Positions 19,641-27,654 of a DNA stretch of 64,000 nucleotides are shown here, piece by piece. Position numbers and translations under genes: made by a program. Below the pieces are notes generated by a model. It was not told the DNA's origin, did no database searches, and saw nothing but the letters and a program-made list of their open reading frames with translations. Each line of letters starts with the position of its first letter. Position 1 is the stretch's first letter. This DNA comes from Prochlorococcus marinus str. MIT 0912 (GTDB taxonomy: Bacteria > Cyanobacteriota > Cyanobacteriia > PCC-6307 > Cyanobiaceae), in assembly GCF_027359595.1 (NCBI RefSeq), contig NZ_CP114783.1, positions 682,001 through 746,000 on the forward strand. The letters run 5' to 3'.

Positions 19641-19991
19641 TTAATTTCTATTCATTTCTTCAATTCTTAATTCCCTTAGATACAAGAAGAGAGGAGCTGA
19701 AAAAGCAAATGCGATTGTAAATGTAGTTAATACAACAATCCATAGATTTTTCATCTCTAGTCTCTTTGATTCTGAAATTATCCAAACAAATACTGCTGTT
19801 GAGCCTATAAAAAGATCTCTAGATAAGGACTGGGAAGCTGGATTATTATTAGCCAACTCTATAAATAATTGAATATCAAAAGCAGGTCCATAACTTTTTG
19901 CAAATTCAATATTTGCAAGTGTAGGTAAAACACCTCCTAATATAGCCAAAAACAAATAAACCCATTTCAACCAGTTGATCTGTCTTATCAT
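19641..19991 (-). CDS. DUF2834-like small membrane protein
   Basis: The 116-residue protein has three hydrophobic segments: WVYLFLAILGGVLPTL, the span near RDLFIGSTAVFVWII, and LWIVVLTTFTIAFAFSAPLFLYL. The pattern and the FIGSTAVFVWI stretch resemble DUF2834, a family of unknown function. It stands alone with an ATG start, convergent with the MFS gene (17-base gap). Confidence 0.72.
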   Translation of the reverse strand: MIRQINWLKWVYLFLAILGGVLPTLANIEFAKSYGPAFDIQLFIELANNNPASQSLSRDLFIGSTAVFVWIISESKRLEMKNLWIVVLTTFTIAFAFSAPLFLYLRELRIEEMNRN

Positions 19992-20123
19992 AGTAAATTT
20001 TTATTTAATAAAAAATAATATATCAGAACTATTATAAAGTTCGTGTATTTTATGAATAAAAAAATATCATAGTTTACCCATGAAGCTAACTAACTATATT
20101 AGAAATAATATAGTTAGTTAAGA

Positions 20124-20966
20124 ATGAAAATTGATGTACCTAAACAAATACTTAGTCTACCTAAACTTAAATTAGCTGTGATTGGTCATGTCGAATGGGT
20201 AACATTCTTAAAAGTTGATCAGCTGCCATTGGCGGGACAAATTTCGCATGCAAAAGATTCCTTTGAAGAAGCCGCAGGTGGTGCAGCAGTCGCCGCTGTT
20301 CAGATGGCAAGATTGACAAATGGACCTGTCGACTTAATCACATCATTGGGCAAAGACAATTACGGTAAAAAATGCTATGAAAGACTTACAAAACTTGGTT
20401 TAAATTTAAAAGTAGCTTGGCGCGAGAAACCAACTAGAAAAGGTATTAGCTTGATTAGTAAAGATGGAGAAAGAGCAATTACAGTTATTGGAGAGAGATT
20501 ACAGCCAATTGCTTCTGACAATCTACCTTGGGGTGATATGAAAAATTACGATGGGATATTTGTTACAGCAACAGATAAAGAAGGAATAAGACTTGCAAGG
20601 GGAGCGAAATTCCTCTCTGCCACACCCCGAACAGGTGAACAAACCTTAAAGAATTCCAAAGTAAAAATCAACGCTTTAATTGGTAGCGGTCTTGATCCTG
20701 GTGAAAAAATAAATCTAGAAGAACTTGAACCTAAACCAGACATATACATTTCAACAAAAGGTAAATTAGGTGGCACAATTTTTCCTGAAAATATTAAATA
20801 CAAATCCATTAAGCCTAGTTCAAAAGAGATCGACAGCTATGGATGTGGAGACTGCTTCGCAGGAGCTGTAACGACAGCTCTCTCAGCGAAACTTAATTTA
20901 GAGCAAGCAATTAATATAGGTGCATATTGCGGCGCTGAATGCTCAACCCATTACGGACCTTACTAA
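20124..20966 (+). CDS. PfkB-family carbohydrate/nucleoside kinase
   Basis: The 280-residue protein has the PfkB fold. The N-terminal region GGAAVAAVQMARLTNGPVDL forms the substrate lid and binding region. The C-terminal signature DSYGCGDCFAGAVTTAL near residues 236-252 contains the catalytic Asp and the anion hole, with Cys replacing Ala in the usual D-x-x-G-A-G-D pattern. The sugar or nucleoside substrate is not evident. Confidence 0.85.
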   Translation: MKIDVPKQILSLPKLKLAVIGHVEWVTFLKVDQLPLAGQISHAKDSFEEAAGGAAVAAVQMARLTNGPVDLITSLGKDNYGKKCYERLTKLGLNLKVAWREKPTRKGISLISKDGERAITVIGERLQPIASDNLPWGDMKNYDGIFVTATDKEGIRLARGAKFLSATPRTGEQTLKNSKVKINALIGSGLDPGEKINLEELEPKPDIYISTKGKLGGTIFPENIKYKSIKPSSKEIDSYGCGDCFAGAVTTALSAKLNLEQAINIGAYCGAECSTHYGPY

Positions 20967-20967
20967 A

Positions 20968-21075
20968 ATGAAAAAGAAAGAAAATAAAAATACAAAACCA
21001 AACAATAAAAATTCTATTACTAGTAATTTTATAATACTAATATTTTCAATTATTTCTCTTTTTTTGAATCAATAA
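20968..21075 (+). CDS. Possible 35-residue membrane peptide
   Basis: A short ORF starts one base after the PfkB-family stop. It has a Lys/Asn-rich head (MKKKENKNTKPNNKNS) and a single hydrophobic tail (FIILIFSIISLFLNQ). There is no clear ribosome-binding site, and such composition arises by chance in AT-rich DNA. Between it and 21256 I see nothing else. Confidence 0.25.
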   Translation: MKKKENKNTKPNNKNSITSNFIILIFSIISLFLNQ

Positions 21076-21256
21076 TAATAATTATCAGTGTATTTAAAAA
21101 AGGTATTGTAAAAAAAGAAATACTTTCAAAAAAAACTGATCTAGGCTTTGACTTGATAATCAAAAGAAAATAAAGAGAAATCAATTAAATAATATGTAAT
21201 CAACTGGCTTTATTCCTAGAAGTTGCTTTAATTAGAAAAGATTATAATTATCAATA

Positions 21257-21619
21257 GTGAAATTAATTCCAATATTTTTAATAATATTTTTTTTATATAT
21301 ATTATTAATTTTAAATAAGAGAAAAAATTTTTCTAATAAAAAGAGTTTGATGGAGAGATTTAAGAACAGGTTCAAAAATATAAATGTTCGTAGAAAAAGA
21401 ATTTCAGAGGAATTTACAAACTCTCTTTTACTTGACCCTTGTAAAAACATTCCATTAGGTACATGGTATTCAGAGGATGAGCTTAGAGAAAAAGCAGGTA
21501 TTCATAGATCTAGATTAACTAAATTTGGTAAATCAAAAATTAATGGCGAAATGCTATTTGTTGGTCCAAAAGGAGGTATTTACAAAATAGGTGATGATGG
21601 AAAGAAAAAATATGTGTAA
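21257..21619 (+). CDS. Hypothetical membrane-anchored protein
   Basis: The 120-residue protein has one N-terminal span (IPIFLIIFFLYILLIL), then a very basic linker, and a C-terminal part with WYSEDELREKAGIHRSRLTKF and GPKGGIYKIGDDGKKKYV. The final G-P-K-G-G-I-Y-K-I motif recurs in phage and cyanobacterial small proteins, but I cannot name a family. The start is GTG with no strong ribosome-binding site. Confidence 0.55.
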   Translation: MKLIPIFLIIFFLYILLILNKRKNFSNKKSLMERFKNRFKNINVRRKRISEEFTNSLLLDPCKNIPLGTWYSEDELREKAGIHRSRLTKFGKSKINGEMLFVGPKGGIYKIGDDGKKKYV

Positions 21620-21872
21620 ATCTTAAAAGACAAAAAGCAATCATTAAAAAAAAAATAATTATTGCTAAAATCACATAAGAATTTTTCAGTCGATTAAAAT
21701 TGAATTTATATCTAACGGTCTCATTTGGAGAGTTAGAGCTATCTAACTTAACTTTTTGGAGCCTAGTTGGTATTACATTGCTATTTGTCGTGTCTTTTGT
21801 TTTATCAACAATTCCTCTTACTAAAAATATACAAGATGCAAAAAATATTTCTTCAAAAAAATAAAATTCAAG
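21540..21872 (-). CDS. Possible small membrane protein or remnant, start unclear
   Basis: An open minus-strand frame contains a gene-like stretch: FFEEIFFASCIFLVRGIVDK, a polar linker (SSNSPNETVRYKFNF) and a second span (SYVILAIIIFFLMIAFCLL). It has no good ATG, GTG or TTG start after the preceding gene's stop, although an AGGAGG precedes it near 21877-21882. That Shine-Dalgarno-like site is in phase with a TTG that opens only a 16-codon frame. A frameshifted or decaying gene is possible. It overlaps the tail of the plus-strand ORF ending at 21619. Confidence 0.3.
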   Translation of the reverse strand, partial: LEFYFFEEIFFASCIFLVRGIVDKTKDTTNSNVIPTRLQKVKLDSSNSPNETVRYKFNFNRLKNSYVILAIIIFFLMIAFCLLRFTHIFSFHHHLFCKYLLLDQQIAFRH

Positions 21873-22164
21873 CAGCCTCCTTGTATTCTGAAAAATCTCT
21901 ATTCGCCCAATGTATTCTTTTAATAGATAGATTCGCAATCGAAATCTTTTCACCTTCTTCTTTCATAGATATTATATTTATATCATCTAAAAGTTGATCT
22001 GAAATTTCATTTGAAGACACTCTAGAGTTGGATATCTTTAAACGATAATTACGAGCAAGTTTTTGAATTGAAAACCCATTTGCTTTAGATCGATGTGGCC
22101 AAAAATTCTTCACGATAAATTCAATATCTTTTCTTAAGAAAACTAAAAAAAAATAAAATAGCAA
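21868..22164 (-). CDS. Hypothetical protein
   Basis: The 98-residue frame starts at TTG. After a hydrophobic N-terminus it has SIQKLARNYRLKISNSRVSS, then DQLLDDINIISMKEEGEKIS and a C-terminal FSEYKEAA. The soluble middle part looks like real protein by its mixed composition; the hydrophobic first 10 residues may be untranslated, with a start further in. No family recognised. It lies 47 bases downstream of the pentapeptide gene stop. Confidence 0.45.
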   Translation of the reverse strand: MLFYFFLVFLRKDIEFIVKNFWPHRSKANGFSIQKLARNYRLKISNSRVSSNEISDQLLDDINIISMKEEGEKISIANLSIKRIHWANRDFSEYKEAA

Positions 22165-22211
22165 CTAATTCTATTTTTTATAACAAATATTTTTCAATCC
22201 ATTCCTAGATA

Positions 22212-22766
22212 TTAAGCAGCCGGCAGAGAAGGTTTATCTCCCTTACATTCAAGACTAGCCCTAGTAGATACCCCTGTAGTGGGATTAACACCGTCTGCAA
22301 TTTTACAGAGGTTTCTTTGGTCTTCACTATCAAGAATCGCAAATGAGAAATCAGCTCCCTCAATTTGAGCACCAGCAAAGCTGCTACCAGATGCAATCAT
22401 ATTTATTAAAATAGAGTTCCTAAGGTCTGTTTTCTGAAAATTAACTCTATCCGAAAGAGTATCGGTTAGGTCTACACCATTGAGATTAGAACCTTTGAGG
22501 TCTGACAAAGTTAATGTTGTTCCATGAAGATCAACGTTGCTGAAATCAGCATCCCTTGCCATTGCGCCAGCGATGGAGGAAAGGTGTAAGTCTTCACCGT
22601 GAAAATCGAATCCAGTGATGTCAGATCGAACATAACTTGGAACTTCGTCACCCTCTCCCTTAACTGCCACATTAGCTCCAGCAAAAACTGGATTCACACA
22701 AAAAAATATTATTAAAAAACTAAGTGAGTATCTGATTAGTTTTGAAAAAAGATGATCAGAATTCAT
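22212..22766 (-). CDS. Secreted/lumenal pentapeptide-repeat protein
   Basis: The 184-residue protein has a cleavable signal peptide ([19 protein letters not shown], about residues 12-31). It is followed by pentapeptide repeats of the A(D/N)Lxx type, for example [43 protein letters not shown] and [15 protein letters not shown], which form a right-handed beta-helix. Two cysteines in the C-terminal tail ([15 protein letters not shown]) may form a disulfide. Such proteins occur in cyanobacterial thylakoid lumens; function unknown. ATG start. Confidence 0.85.
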   Translation of the reverse strand: MNSDHLFSKLIRYSLSFLIIFFCVNPVFAGANVAVKGEGDEVPSYVRSDITGFDFHGEDLHLSSIAGAMARDADFSNVDLHGTTLTLSDLKGSNLNGVDLTDTLSDRVNFQKTDLRNSILINMIASGSSFAGAQIEGADFSFAILDSEDQRNLCKIADGVNPTTGVSTRASLECKGDKPSLPAA

Positions 22767-22872
22767 GAGTAAAAGTGATAATCCACCTGATTAGTGCAAT
22801 TATCTCTCCTATCAAACAATTTTAAGTACATTGATAAAACAAATTAATGTAAGAAGAATTACGTAATGCTTC

Positions 22873-23052
22873 TTACAAAAGAGGTCTTCCAGAGATAAAT
22901 TCGTGCATTACAGGGTTCATCCAATATAAACCTACAAATAACATGACAAACAAATTAAAAAATATCAAAGCCCCACCAAGTAAAAAGGTCTGGTCATTTG
23001 AAGTATTATCATCTGTTGTTTTTTGAAGAATGGCTTGAAAATTCTGGTTCAT
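22873..23052 (-). CDS. Small single-span membrane protein (59 residues)
   Basis: An ORF of 59 residues starts MNQNFQAILQKTTDDNTSND, then has one hydrophobic span (FLLGGALIFFNLFVMLFVGLYW) and a tail MNPVMHEFISGRPLL. The orderly layout of polar head, span and Pro/Arg-containing tail, and a proper ATG, suggest a real gene. The tail ending resembles that of small thylakoid chlorophyll-binding-like proteins, but there is no Hlip motif (E-x-N-G-R). Function unknown. The rest of the 22767-23257 interval shows nothing else. Confidence 0.6.
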   Translation of the reverse strand: MNQNFQAILQKTTDDNTSNDQTFLLGGALIFFNLFVMLFVGLYWMNPVMHEFISGRPLL

Positions 23053-23257
23053 TTTTCACAATATGACCAATCTAAGTTACTAGAAAATCAAGAATATTGA
23101 GGCTCTAACAGGAGAATTAACGAGATCTTTCTATTTTTTTAAGATTTGAAAAATATTTCTATCGATGACTTTGGCAGAGGGCTTCTTGGAACTTTCTAAA
23201 TTTTTAAAAATCAATCTCCCATTCGAGTATTAATATCTTTCAAATACTTATTCCCTC

Positions 23258-23599
23258 ATGCCATTCATTCAAATAAACACATCCTCAAAAAGTGTTGTAG
23301 AAAATGATGATTTGCTACAAAAAGATATTTCAAAAATGGTTGCTGATTTAACCGGAAAACCTGAAAATTATGTAATGACGATGATCCAAAGAGATGCAAA
23401 GATGACATTTGCTGGATCCGATGAACCATGCTGTTTTGTCAAGTTTAAATCAATTGGCTCATTGAACCCTTCCTCGATGAGCAAGTCTTTGTGCGAGTTA
23501 ATTGCATCTAAAACAAATATAAATAAAAATAGGATTTATATTGAATTTTTCGACGTTGAAGCCTCAAATTGGGGATTCAATGGTTCAACATTTGGATAG
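23258..23599 (+). CDS. MIF/phenylpyruvate tautomerase homologue
   Basis: The 113-residue protein matches the macrophage migration inhibitory factor fold. It begins MPFIQINTSSK with the catalytic proline at position 2 exposed after Met removal. It contains PENYVMTMIQRDAKMTFAGS with the usual P-x-x-Y-V motif, and ends with YIEFFDVEASNWGFNGSTFG, the typical C-terminal N-W-G-x-N-G-x-T-F. MIF homologues are known in Prochlorococcus and have weak tautomerase activity; their physiological role is unclear. Confidence 0.93.
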   Translation: MPFIQINTSSKSVVENDDLLQKDISKMVADLTGKPENYVMTMIQRDAKMTFAGSDEPCCFVKFKSIGSLNPSSMSKSLCELIASKTNINKNRIYIEFFDVEASNWGFNGSTFG

Positions 23600-23666
23600 T
23601 AATTTTATTAACTTGTGTAATTAATGCTGAAAAAATTTTAATTAAATCAAACAACTATTTGTATAA

Positions 23667-24068
23667 CTAAGAGAGTTCACAATCCTTTTCAGCACATAAT
23701 TTCTCTATAGAAGGTCGAAAAGTTAGTATTAATCTATATTTTGCCCATATCCTATAAATAAACTCAATAAATTTATCAAAAATGGGGATTTTTGTTGGGG
23801 CATAAATCCAACCTAATCCAATCAAAGTATAAGCCTCTTGAAAAACCTTAATATCCTTAATTACTGAACCATCACTTCTCAAAGCATGGATTCTCTCCAT
23901 GGCTTGTTTATAGGTAATTCCATATTTAAGATGTAAATAAAAATCAGAAGTATTTATATCAATAAAACTTAGGTCCCCCTTTTGATTTCTTGATTGCAAG
24001 AAATCAACCTCTCTTTTACACAAAGGACATCCTCCATCAAAAAAAATAGTAAGCTTGGCTGTATTCAT
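23667..24068 (-). CDS. DCC-family (DUF393) thiol-disulfide-type protein
   Basis: From the ATG at 24068 the protein has about 133 residues; the frame also offers a TTG at 24080. The N-terminal FFDGGCPLCKREVDFLQ holds the D-G-x-C-P-x-C motif of DCC proteins. An FIDINTSDF segment and a C-terminal tail with CAEKDCELS follow. These proteins are predicted thiol oxidoreductases of unknown targets. Confidence 0.85.
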   Translation of the reverse strand: MNTAKLTIFFDGGCPLCKREVDFLQSRNQKGDLSFIDINTSDFYLHLKYGITYKQAMERIHALRSDGSVIKDIKVFQEAYTLIGLGWIYAPTKIPIFDKFIEFIYRIWAKYRLILTFRPSIEKLCAEKDCELS

Positions 24069-24196
24069 AAGAAATTTCAATGCTCATAGGAGCTTGATTT
24101 AAGAAAGAAAATCCTATCTTCGTTGTTCAATGTAAATAAAGACTTGTTAGCAACTTAAATAAGAGCGATCTTAATGATATCTAACTGATAAAAAAA

Positions 24197-24838
24197 ATGG
24201 GTGTACTATTTATTTTCATATTAATCTCAGTAGCAGTAGTTTCCGCCTTGCTTTTCTTCAATAAAGGGGATAAGGCGCAAGAGATCAAAAGCACTCTCAA
24301 GGACATATTCGAAAATTTCAAAGAACTTTTCTCAAATTTTAAAAAGCTTTTTTCGATAGTTAATGAGCTCATTCAATCAAAATTAGATCAAGAACCAACT
24401 CAACTGAAAGATGAGTCAATAGTCTCGCAGTCTGACGTGCTCTCTGAACCCGAAGTAACTGCTGTTCCTGAGGTAACTGCTGAGCCCGAAGTAACTGCTG
24501 AACCTGAAGTAACTGCTGAGCCCGAAGTAACTGCTGAACCTGAAGTAACTGCTGAGCCCGTAGTAACTGCTGAGCCCGTAGTAACTGCTGAGCCCGTAGT
24601 AACTGCTGAGCCCGTAGTAACTGCTGAACCTGAAGTAACTGCTGAGCCCGAAGTAACTGCTGAGCCCGAAGTAACTGCTGAGCCCGAAGTAACTGCTGAG
24701 CCCGAAGTAACTGCTGAGCCCGAAGTAACTGCTGAGCCCGAAGTAACTGCTTTTCCTGAAAATATCCAGACTAGCGAAGTAGAAACTTCTGATGAAGATT
24801 CAATTGATGACGAAAATATTGATATAAAAACGGAGTAA
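24197..24838 (+). CDS. Membrane-anchored repeat protein with 17 VTAEPE/V hexapeptides
   Basis: The 213-residue protein has an N-terminal span (LFIFILISVAVVSALLFF), then a coiled helical part with repeated F-x-x-L-F segments (residues 35-55). Seventeen contiguous hexapeptides, mostly VTAEPE with four consecutive VTAEPV, occupy about residues 87-188. The tail is acidic (ETSDEDSIDDENIDIKTE). The Pro/Glu repeat is likely an extended, negatively charged rod reaching from the membrane. No family recognised. The copy number probably varies among strains. ATG start; it ends at a bidirectional terminator shared with the first pcb gene. Confidence 0.75.
   Translation: MGVLFIFILISVAVVSALLFFNKGDKAQEIKSTLKDIFENFKELFSNFKKLFSIVNELIQSKLDQEPTQLKDESIVSQSDVLSEPEVTAVPEVTAEPEVTAEPEVTAEPEVTAEPEVTAEPVVTAEPVVTAEPVVTAEPVVTAEPEVTAEPEVTAEPEVTAEPEVTAEPEVTAEPEVTAEPEVTAFPENIQTSEVETSDEDSIDDENIDIKTE
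24455..24760 (+). repeat. 18-bp in-frame minisatellite, 17 units
   Basis: Seventeen tandem 18-bp units of the form gtaactgctgagcccgaa. Two synonymous variants occur (gagcccgaa and gaacctgaa), plus a block of four units ending gta (Val) at about 24545-24616. Units 1 and 17 have diverged (gttcctgag; tttcctgaa), as expected for array edges. Units remain in frame and nearly identical, indicating recent expansion or homogenisation by slippage or unequal exchange. Confidence 0.97.
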
Positions 24839-24862
24839 TTTTTAATTAAATATTTTTCCAAT

Positions 24863-24894
24863 AAAAAGCCTCATCAAATTTGATGAGGCTTTTT
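24863..24894. terminator. Bidirectional Rho-independent terminator
   Basis: A long perfect stem, AAAAAGCCTCATCAAA/TTTGATGAGGCTTTTT, almost loopless at the centre. It has T-runs on both strands and lies between the convergent repeat-protein gene and the first pcb gene. Confidence 0.92.
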
Positions 24895-24916
24895 GATTGA
24901 AATTTGATTAAATCAA

Positions 24917-25972
24917 CTAACTCTCAGTTGTTGCTAGAGAAGCTACTGATCCAACAACACGACGGAAATCAAAGCCCATAGCTCTAAGAGCATGCCAGAT
25001 ATGACCTTGAATAAAGAAAAATCCAAAGTAATAGTGAACATTTGACAAGGCTGCTCTAGTTGTATGGCCTAAAAACGCAGTGCTATCTGAAACATCTCCT
25101 GTATCTACCCAATAAGGAGAAATTCCAAATTTCAAAGCTAAAGGCTCTCCGTACCAATCAATTGGATAAACAGTTGTATTTTGTGCGCACCAGAATGCAG
25201 CAACAATTGCCATCCAGCCAATTCCAGCAAGAGACCACGAGAGAACTGCTTCTGCTGATAGCAATCCTTTACCTTTAAATTCAGTGTATTCACCTAGCTG
25301 TTTTGTTGCTATGTGCCATGCACCACCACTTATTTGAACGAATGCCAAGAATGCATGGCCGCTCATTACTTCTTCAAGGCTGTCAATGGTTAGGAAGTCG
25401 AACTGGTGACCGTAAACCATTCCAAAATCACCATATCCAGGGAAGATTGTTCTGATTTCACCTATGGCTGGGTCGTAAATCCCATGCCATCTTGCCCACT
25501 CAACAAACCAAATATTAGCTACACCAAAGAAAATCAAATGATGTCCAAGAATAAATGTCAAATTATCTGGGTTGTCCCATTCAAGTTTGAATTTCTTAGT
25601 GGTTGGGATAGGACCATCTTTTAAGTCCGGATCAAATAAGAGTGAATGAGCTAATCCAGCCGTTCCGTATACAGCTGAAAAAATCAAATGAAAAATAGCA
25701 ATTGTTGCTACACCAGCTCCAGTCCATACACCTGCCTCATCAAAGCCAATTCCAAGAGAAGCTAAATGAGCAAGGAATATGGAACTTTGGTGTCCCATTG
25801 GTATTTCTGGATTGTAGCGAGCAAGCTCCCATAGGGTACTTCCTCCAGCCGCAAAGCAAATTAAACCTGTGTGTCCGATATGTGACCCTATGAATCGACC
25901 TGCGCGATTGGTCACCACAGAATTGCCAACCCACCACCCGTAGGTGACGTCTGGGTTTCCGTAGGTCTGCAT
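24917..25972 (-). CDS. pcb: Divinyl chlorophyll a/b-binding antenna protein Pcb (copy 1)
   Basis: The 351-residue protein belongs to the Pcb/IsiA/CP43 family, the main light-harvesting antenna of Prochlorococcus thylakoids, with six membrane spans. It starts with the family motif QTYGNPDVTYGWWVGNSVVT, has conserved His ligands (SHIGHTGLI, FILGHHLIFFG) and ends HYYFGFFFIQGHIWHALRAMGFDF. It lacks the large lumenal loop of CP43. It differs from copies 3-5 in the loop before the fifth span (IRTIFPGYGDFGMVYGHQFDF). Own promoter element (26034-26052) and terminator. Which photosystem it serves cannot be read from sequence alone. Confidence 0.97.
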   Translation of the reverse strand: MQTYGNPDVTYGWWVGNSVVTNRAGRFIGSHIGHTGLICFAAGGSTLWELARYNPEIPMGHQSSIFLAHLASLGIGFDEAGVWTGAGVATIAIFHLIFSAVYGTAGLAHSLLFDPDLKDGPIPTTKKFKLEWDNPDNLTFILGHHLIFFGVANIWFVEWARWHGIYDPAIGEIRTIFPGYGDFGMVYGHQFDFLTIDSLEEVMSGHAFLAFVQISGGAWHIATKQLGEYTEFKGKGLLSAEAVLSWSLAGIGWMAIVAAFWCAQNTTVYPIDWYGEPLALKFGISPYWVDTGDVSDSTAFLGHTTRAALSNVHYYFGFFFIQGHIWHALRAMGFDFRRVVGSVASLATTES

Positions 25973-26004
25973 AATTAAGGAAATGAAGTCGAAATTTTGG
26001 CTAC

Positions 26005-26052
26005 ATTACACTTTTTGGAATTGTTTTTACCAGAATAGTTAGAGGTCTTTAT
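26005..26052 (-). promoter_or_regulatory. pcb copy 1 promoter with shared upstream element
   Basis: On the minus strand ATAAAGACCTCTAACTATT (26034-26052) lies exactly 23 bases upstream of a -10-like TGTAAT (26005-26010), which is 32 bases before the ATG. The element sits next to where a -35 box would be. The same arrangement occurs at pcb copies 2, 3 and 4. Confidence 0.7.
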
Positions 26053-26102
26053 GGTCTATATCAATTTTTACCAAAAAAGAGCTTTTTTTCCTAAAAAAAG
26101 AC

Positions 26103-26131
26103 AAAAAAAATACCCCCCACAAGGGAGGTAT
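26103..26131 (-). terminator. Rho-independent terminator of pcb copy 2
   Basis: On the minus strand ATACCTCCC pairs with GGGGGGTAT (9 bp with one T-G pair) around a short loop, followed by TTTTTTTT. It lies 22 bases after the copy 2 stop. Confidence 0.9.
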
Positions 26132-26152
26132 CTTTAAAATTTTAAAATGAAT

Positions 26153-27265
26153 TTATCTTGGTGCTCGTCCGTTAAAACCTGCACCTTCAACTCTAACAGT
26201 TGCTCCTTGACTGTTACCAATAGCATCGGCAACTTTCTTGAAGTCAAATCCCAAAGCTCTTAGAGCATGCCAAAAATGACCTTGTAAAAAGAAGAAACCG
26301 AAGTAGTAATGAACATTTACTAAAGCAGCTCGGGTTGAGTGACCAAAGAAAGCTGTTGAATCAGAAAGATCACCAGTATCCACCCAATACGGGGCTACAG
26401 AAAACTGTAATTTCAATGGCTCTCCAAACCACTCTGTTGGATATACGGTTGTATTAGTAGCAGCCCAGAAAGCAGCAACAATTGCCATCCAACCAATACC
26501 TGCAAGAGACCATGAAAGTACTGCTTCTGCTGAGAGCAATTCAGCACCTTTAAACTTACTCCATTCGCCTAATCGCTTATTTTCCCACTGAGTTGAACCT
26601 GCAACCATATGAATTGTGGCACCTGTTAATTCAGCAAAAGCAAGGAAAGCATGACCGCCCATTACATCTTCAAGGCTATCAATTTCAATAAAATCAAATT
26701 GACGATTCCAAATCATTGTTAGATCCAAGTTGTAATTAACTTGTCTAACTGCTCCTATAGCAGGATCGTAAATGCCATGTATCCTTGCCCATTCAACAAA
26801 CCATATACATGCAACACCAAAGAAAAATAAATGGTGGCCAAGTATGAAAGTTTGATTATCTGGGTTTTCCCATTCAAGTTTGAATTTTCTAGCGCGAGGA
26901 ACTTCGCTTTCTTCTAGATCAGCATCAAAGTAGACGGCATGCAGAAGAGCTCCTCCTCCATAAACCATTGACAAGATTAAATGAACAATAGCTATTGCAG
27001 CTACACCTACTCCTGTCCAAACACCAGCTTCGTCAAAGCCAATGCCTATAGAGGCTAAATGAGCCAAAAACAAGGAACTCTGATGTCCCATTGGGATCTC
27101 AGGGTTATAGCGGGCAAGTTCCCAAAGAGTGCTTCCACCAGCCGCAAATGCGATTAATCCTGTATGCCCAATATGGGAGGAAATAAATCGGCCTGAGCGG
27201 TTGGTGACCACAGAATTACCAGCCCACCAATCATAGGTAACATCTGGATTTCCATAGCTCTGCAT
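26153..27265 (-). CDS. pcb: Divinyl chlorophyll a/b-binding antenna protein Pcb (copy 2, divergent)
   Basis: At 370 residues this is the longest of the five. It shares the Pcb frame (QSYGNPDVTYDWWAGNSVVT at the start, HYYFGFFFLQGHFWHALRALGFDF near the end). It differs in a 6-8-residue insertion before the fifth span (HMVAGSTQWENKRLGEWSKF where the others have HIATKQ-GEYT-F) and in a basic tail (EGAGFNGRAPR). It also has E-x-x-x-P-R-A-R in the loop after span 3. These differences suggest a distinct docking partner or an iron-stress-type antenna (inference). Own promoter (27301-27348) and terminator. Confidence 0.96.
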   Translation of the reverse strand: MQSYGNPDVTYDWWAGNSVVTNRSGRFISSHIGHTGLIAFAAGGSTLWELARYNPEIPMGHQSSLFLAHLASIGIGFDEAGVWTGVGVAAIAIVHLILSMVYGGGALLHAVYFDADLEESEVPRARKFKLEWENPDNQTFILGHHLFFFGVACIWFVEWARIHGIYDPAIGAVRQVNYNLDLTMIWNRQFDFIEIDSLEDVMGGHAFLAFAELTGATIHMVAGSTQWENKRLGEWSKFKGAELLSAEAVLSWSLAGIGWMAIVAAFWAATNTTVYPTEWFGEPLKLQFSVAPYWVDTGDLSDSTAFFGHSTRAALVNVHYYFGFFFLQGHFWHALRALGFDFKKVADAIGNSQGATVRVEGAGFNGRAPR

Positions 27266-27300
27266 AATTTTTAAGCGATACAGGCGAAATATGCGTGCAG

Positions 27301-27348
27301 ATTACACGCTGCTGAAATGATATGTGCAAAATAGTTAGAGGTCGTTAT
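27301..27348 (-). promoter_or_regulatory. pcb copy 2 promoter with shared upstream element
   Basis: Minus-strand ATAACGACCTCTAACTATT (27330-27348), 23 bases from a TGTAAT at 27301-27306; the ATG is 35 bases further. The element differs from copy 1 by one base. The remaining 27349-27593 interval shows no gene. Confidence 0.7.
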
Positions 27349-27593
27349 TTAGTTTGACTATTTTTGCCCTTTTAAATAATAAAAACGATTTTTATTAAGC
27401 TGAGAAATAATCTCCAAGAAGTAGTAACAATCTTCGTAAGTCTAGTTATAGCTTAATTTAGAAACGAATAATTCTCGACTAATTTTTCAAATAAGCTAAA
27501 TACACAAGATCTAACCAATATTTGACAAAAATTTTTCAACCTTGTATGAGCCAATTAATTTTTTTGAAAACCGTAAAATTAGAAGATAAAAAT

Positions 27594-27629
27594 ATGCAAA
27601 AAAAAAAGAGAGGATTAAATATCCTCTCT
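27594..27629 (-). terminator. Rho-independent terminator of pcb copy 3
   Basis: AGAGAGGAT/ATCCTCTCT 9-bp stem with a 5-base loop. On the minus strand it is followed by a long T-run (complement of the A-run at 27598-27607). It lies 25 bases after the copy 3 stop. Confidence 0.92.
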
Positions 27630-27654
27630 CTTAAAAATAGATTTTTTTAAAAAA

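Noticed and set aside
24455-24760. Tandem repeats as a CRISPR array
   Set aside because: Units are contiguous with no spacers, in frame, and code for a hexapeptide.
24400-24861. Minus-strand 153-residue frame (VTSGSA repeats) opposite the minisatellite
   Set aside because: The 18-bp unit has no stop on either strand, so an open antisense frame arises automatically. The plus frame has a membrane anchor and balanced ends and is the likely gene.
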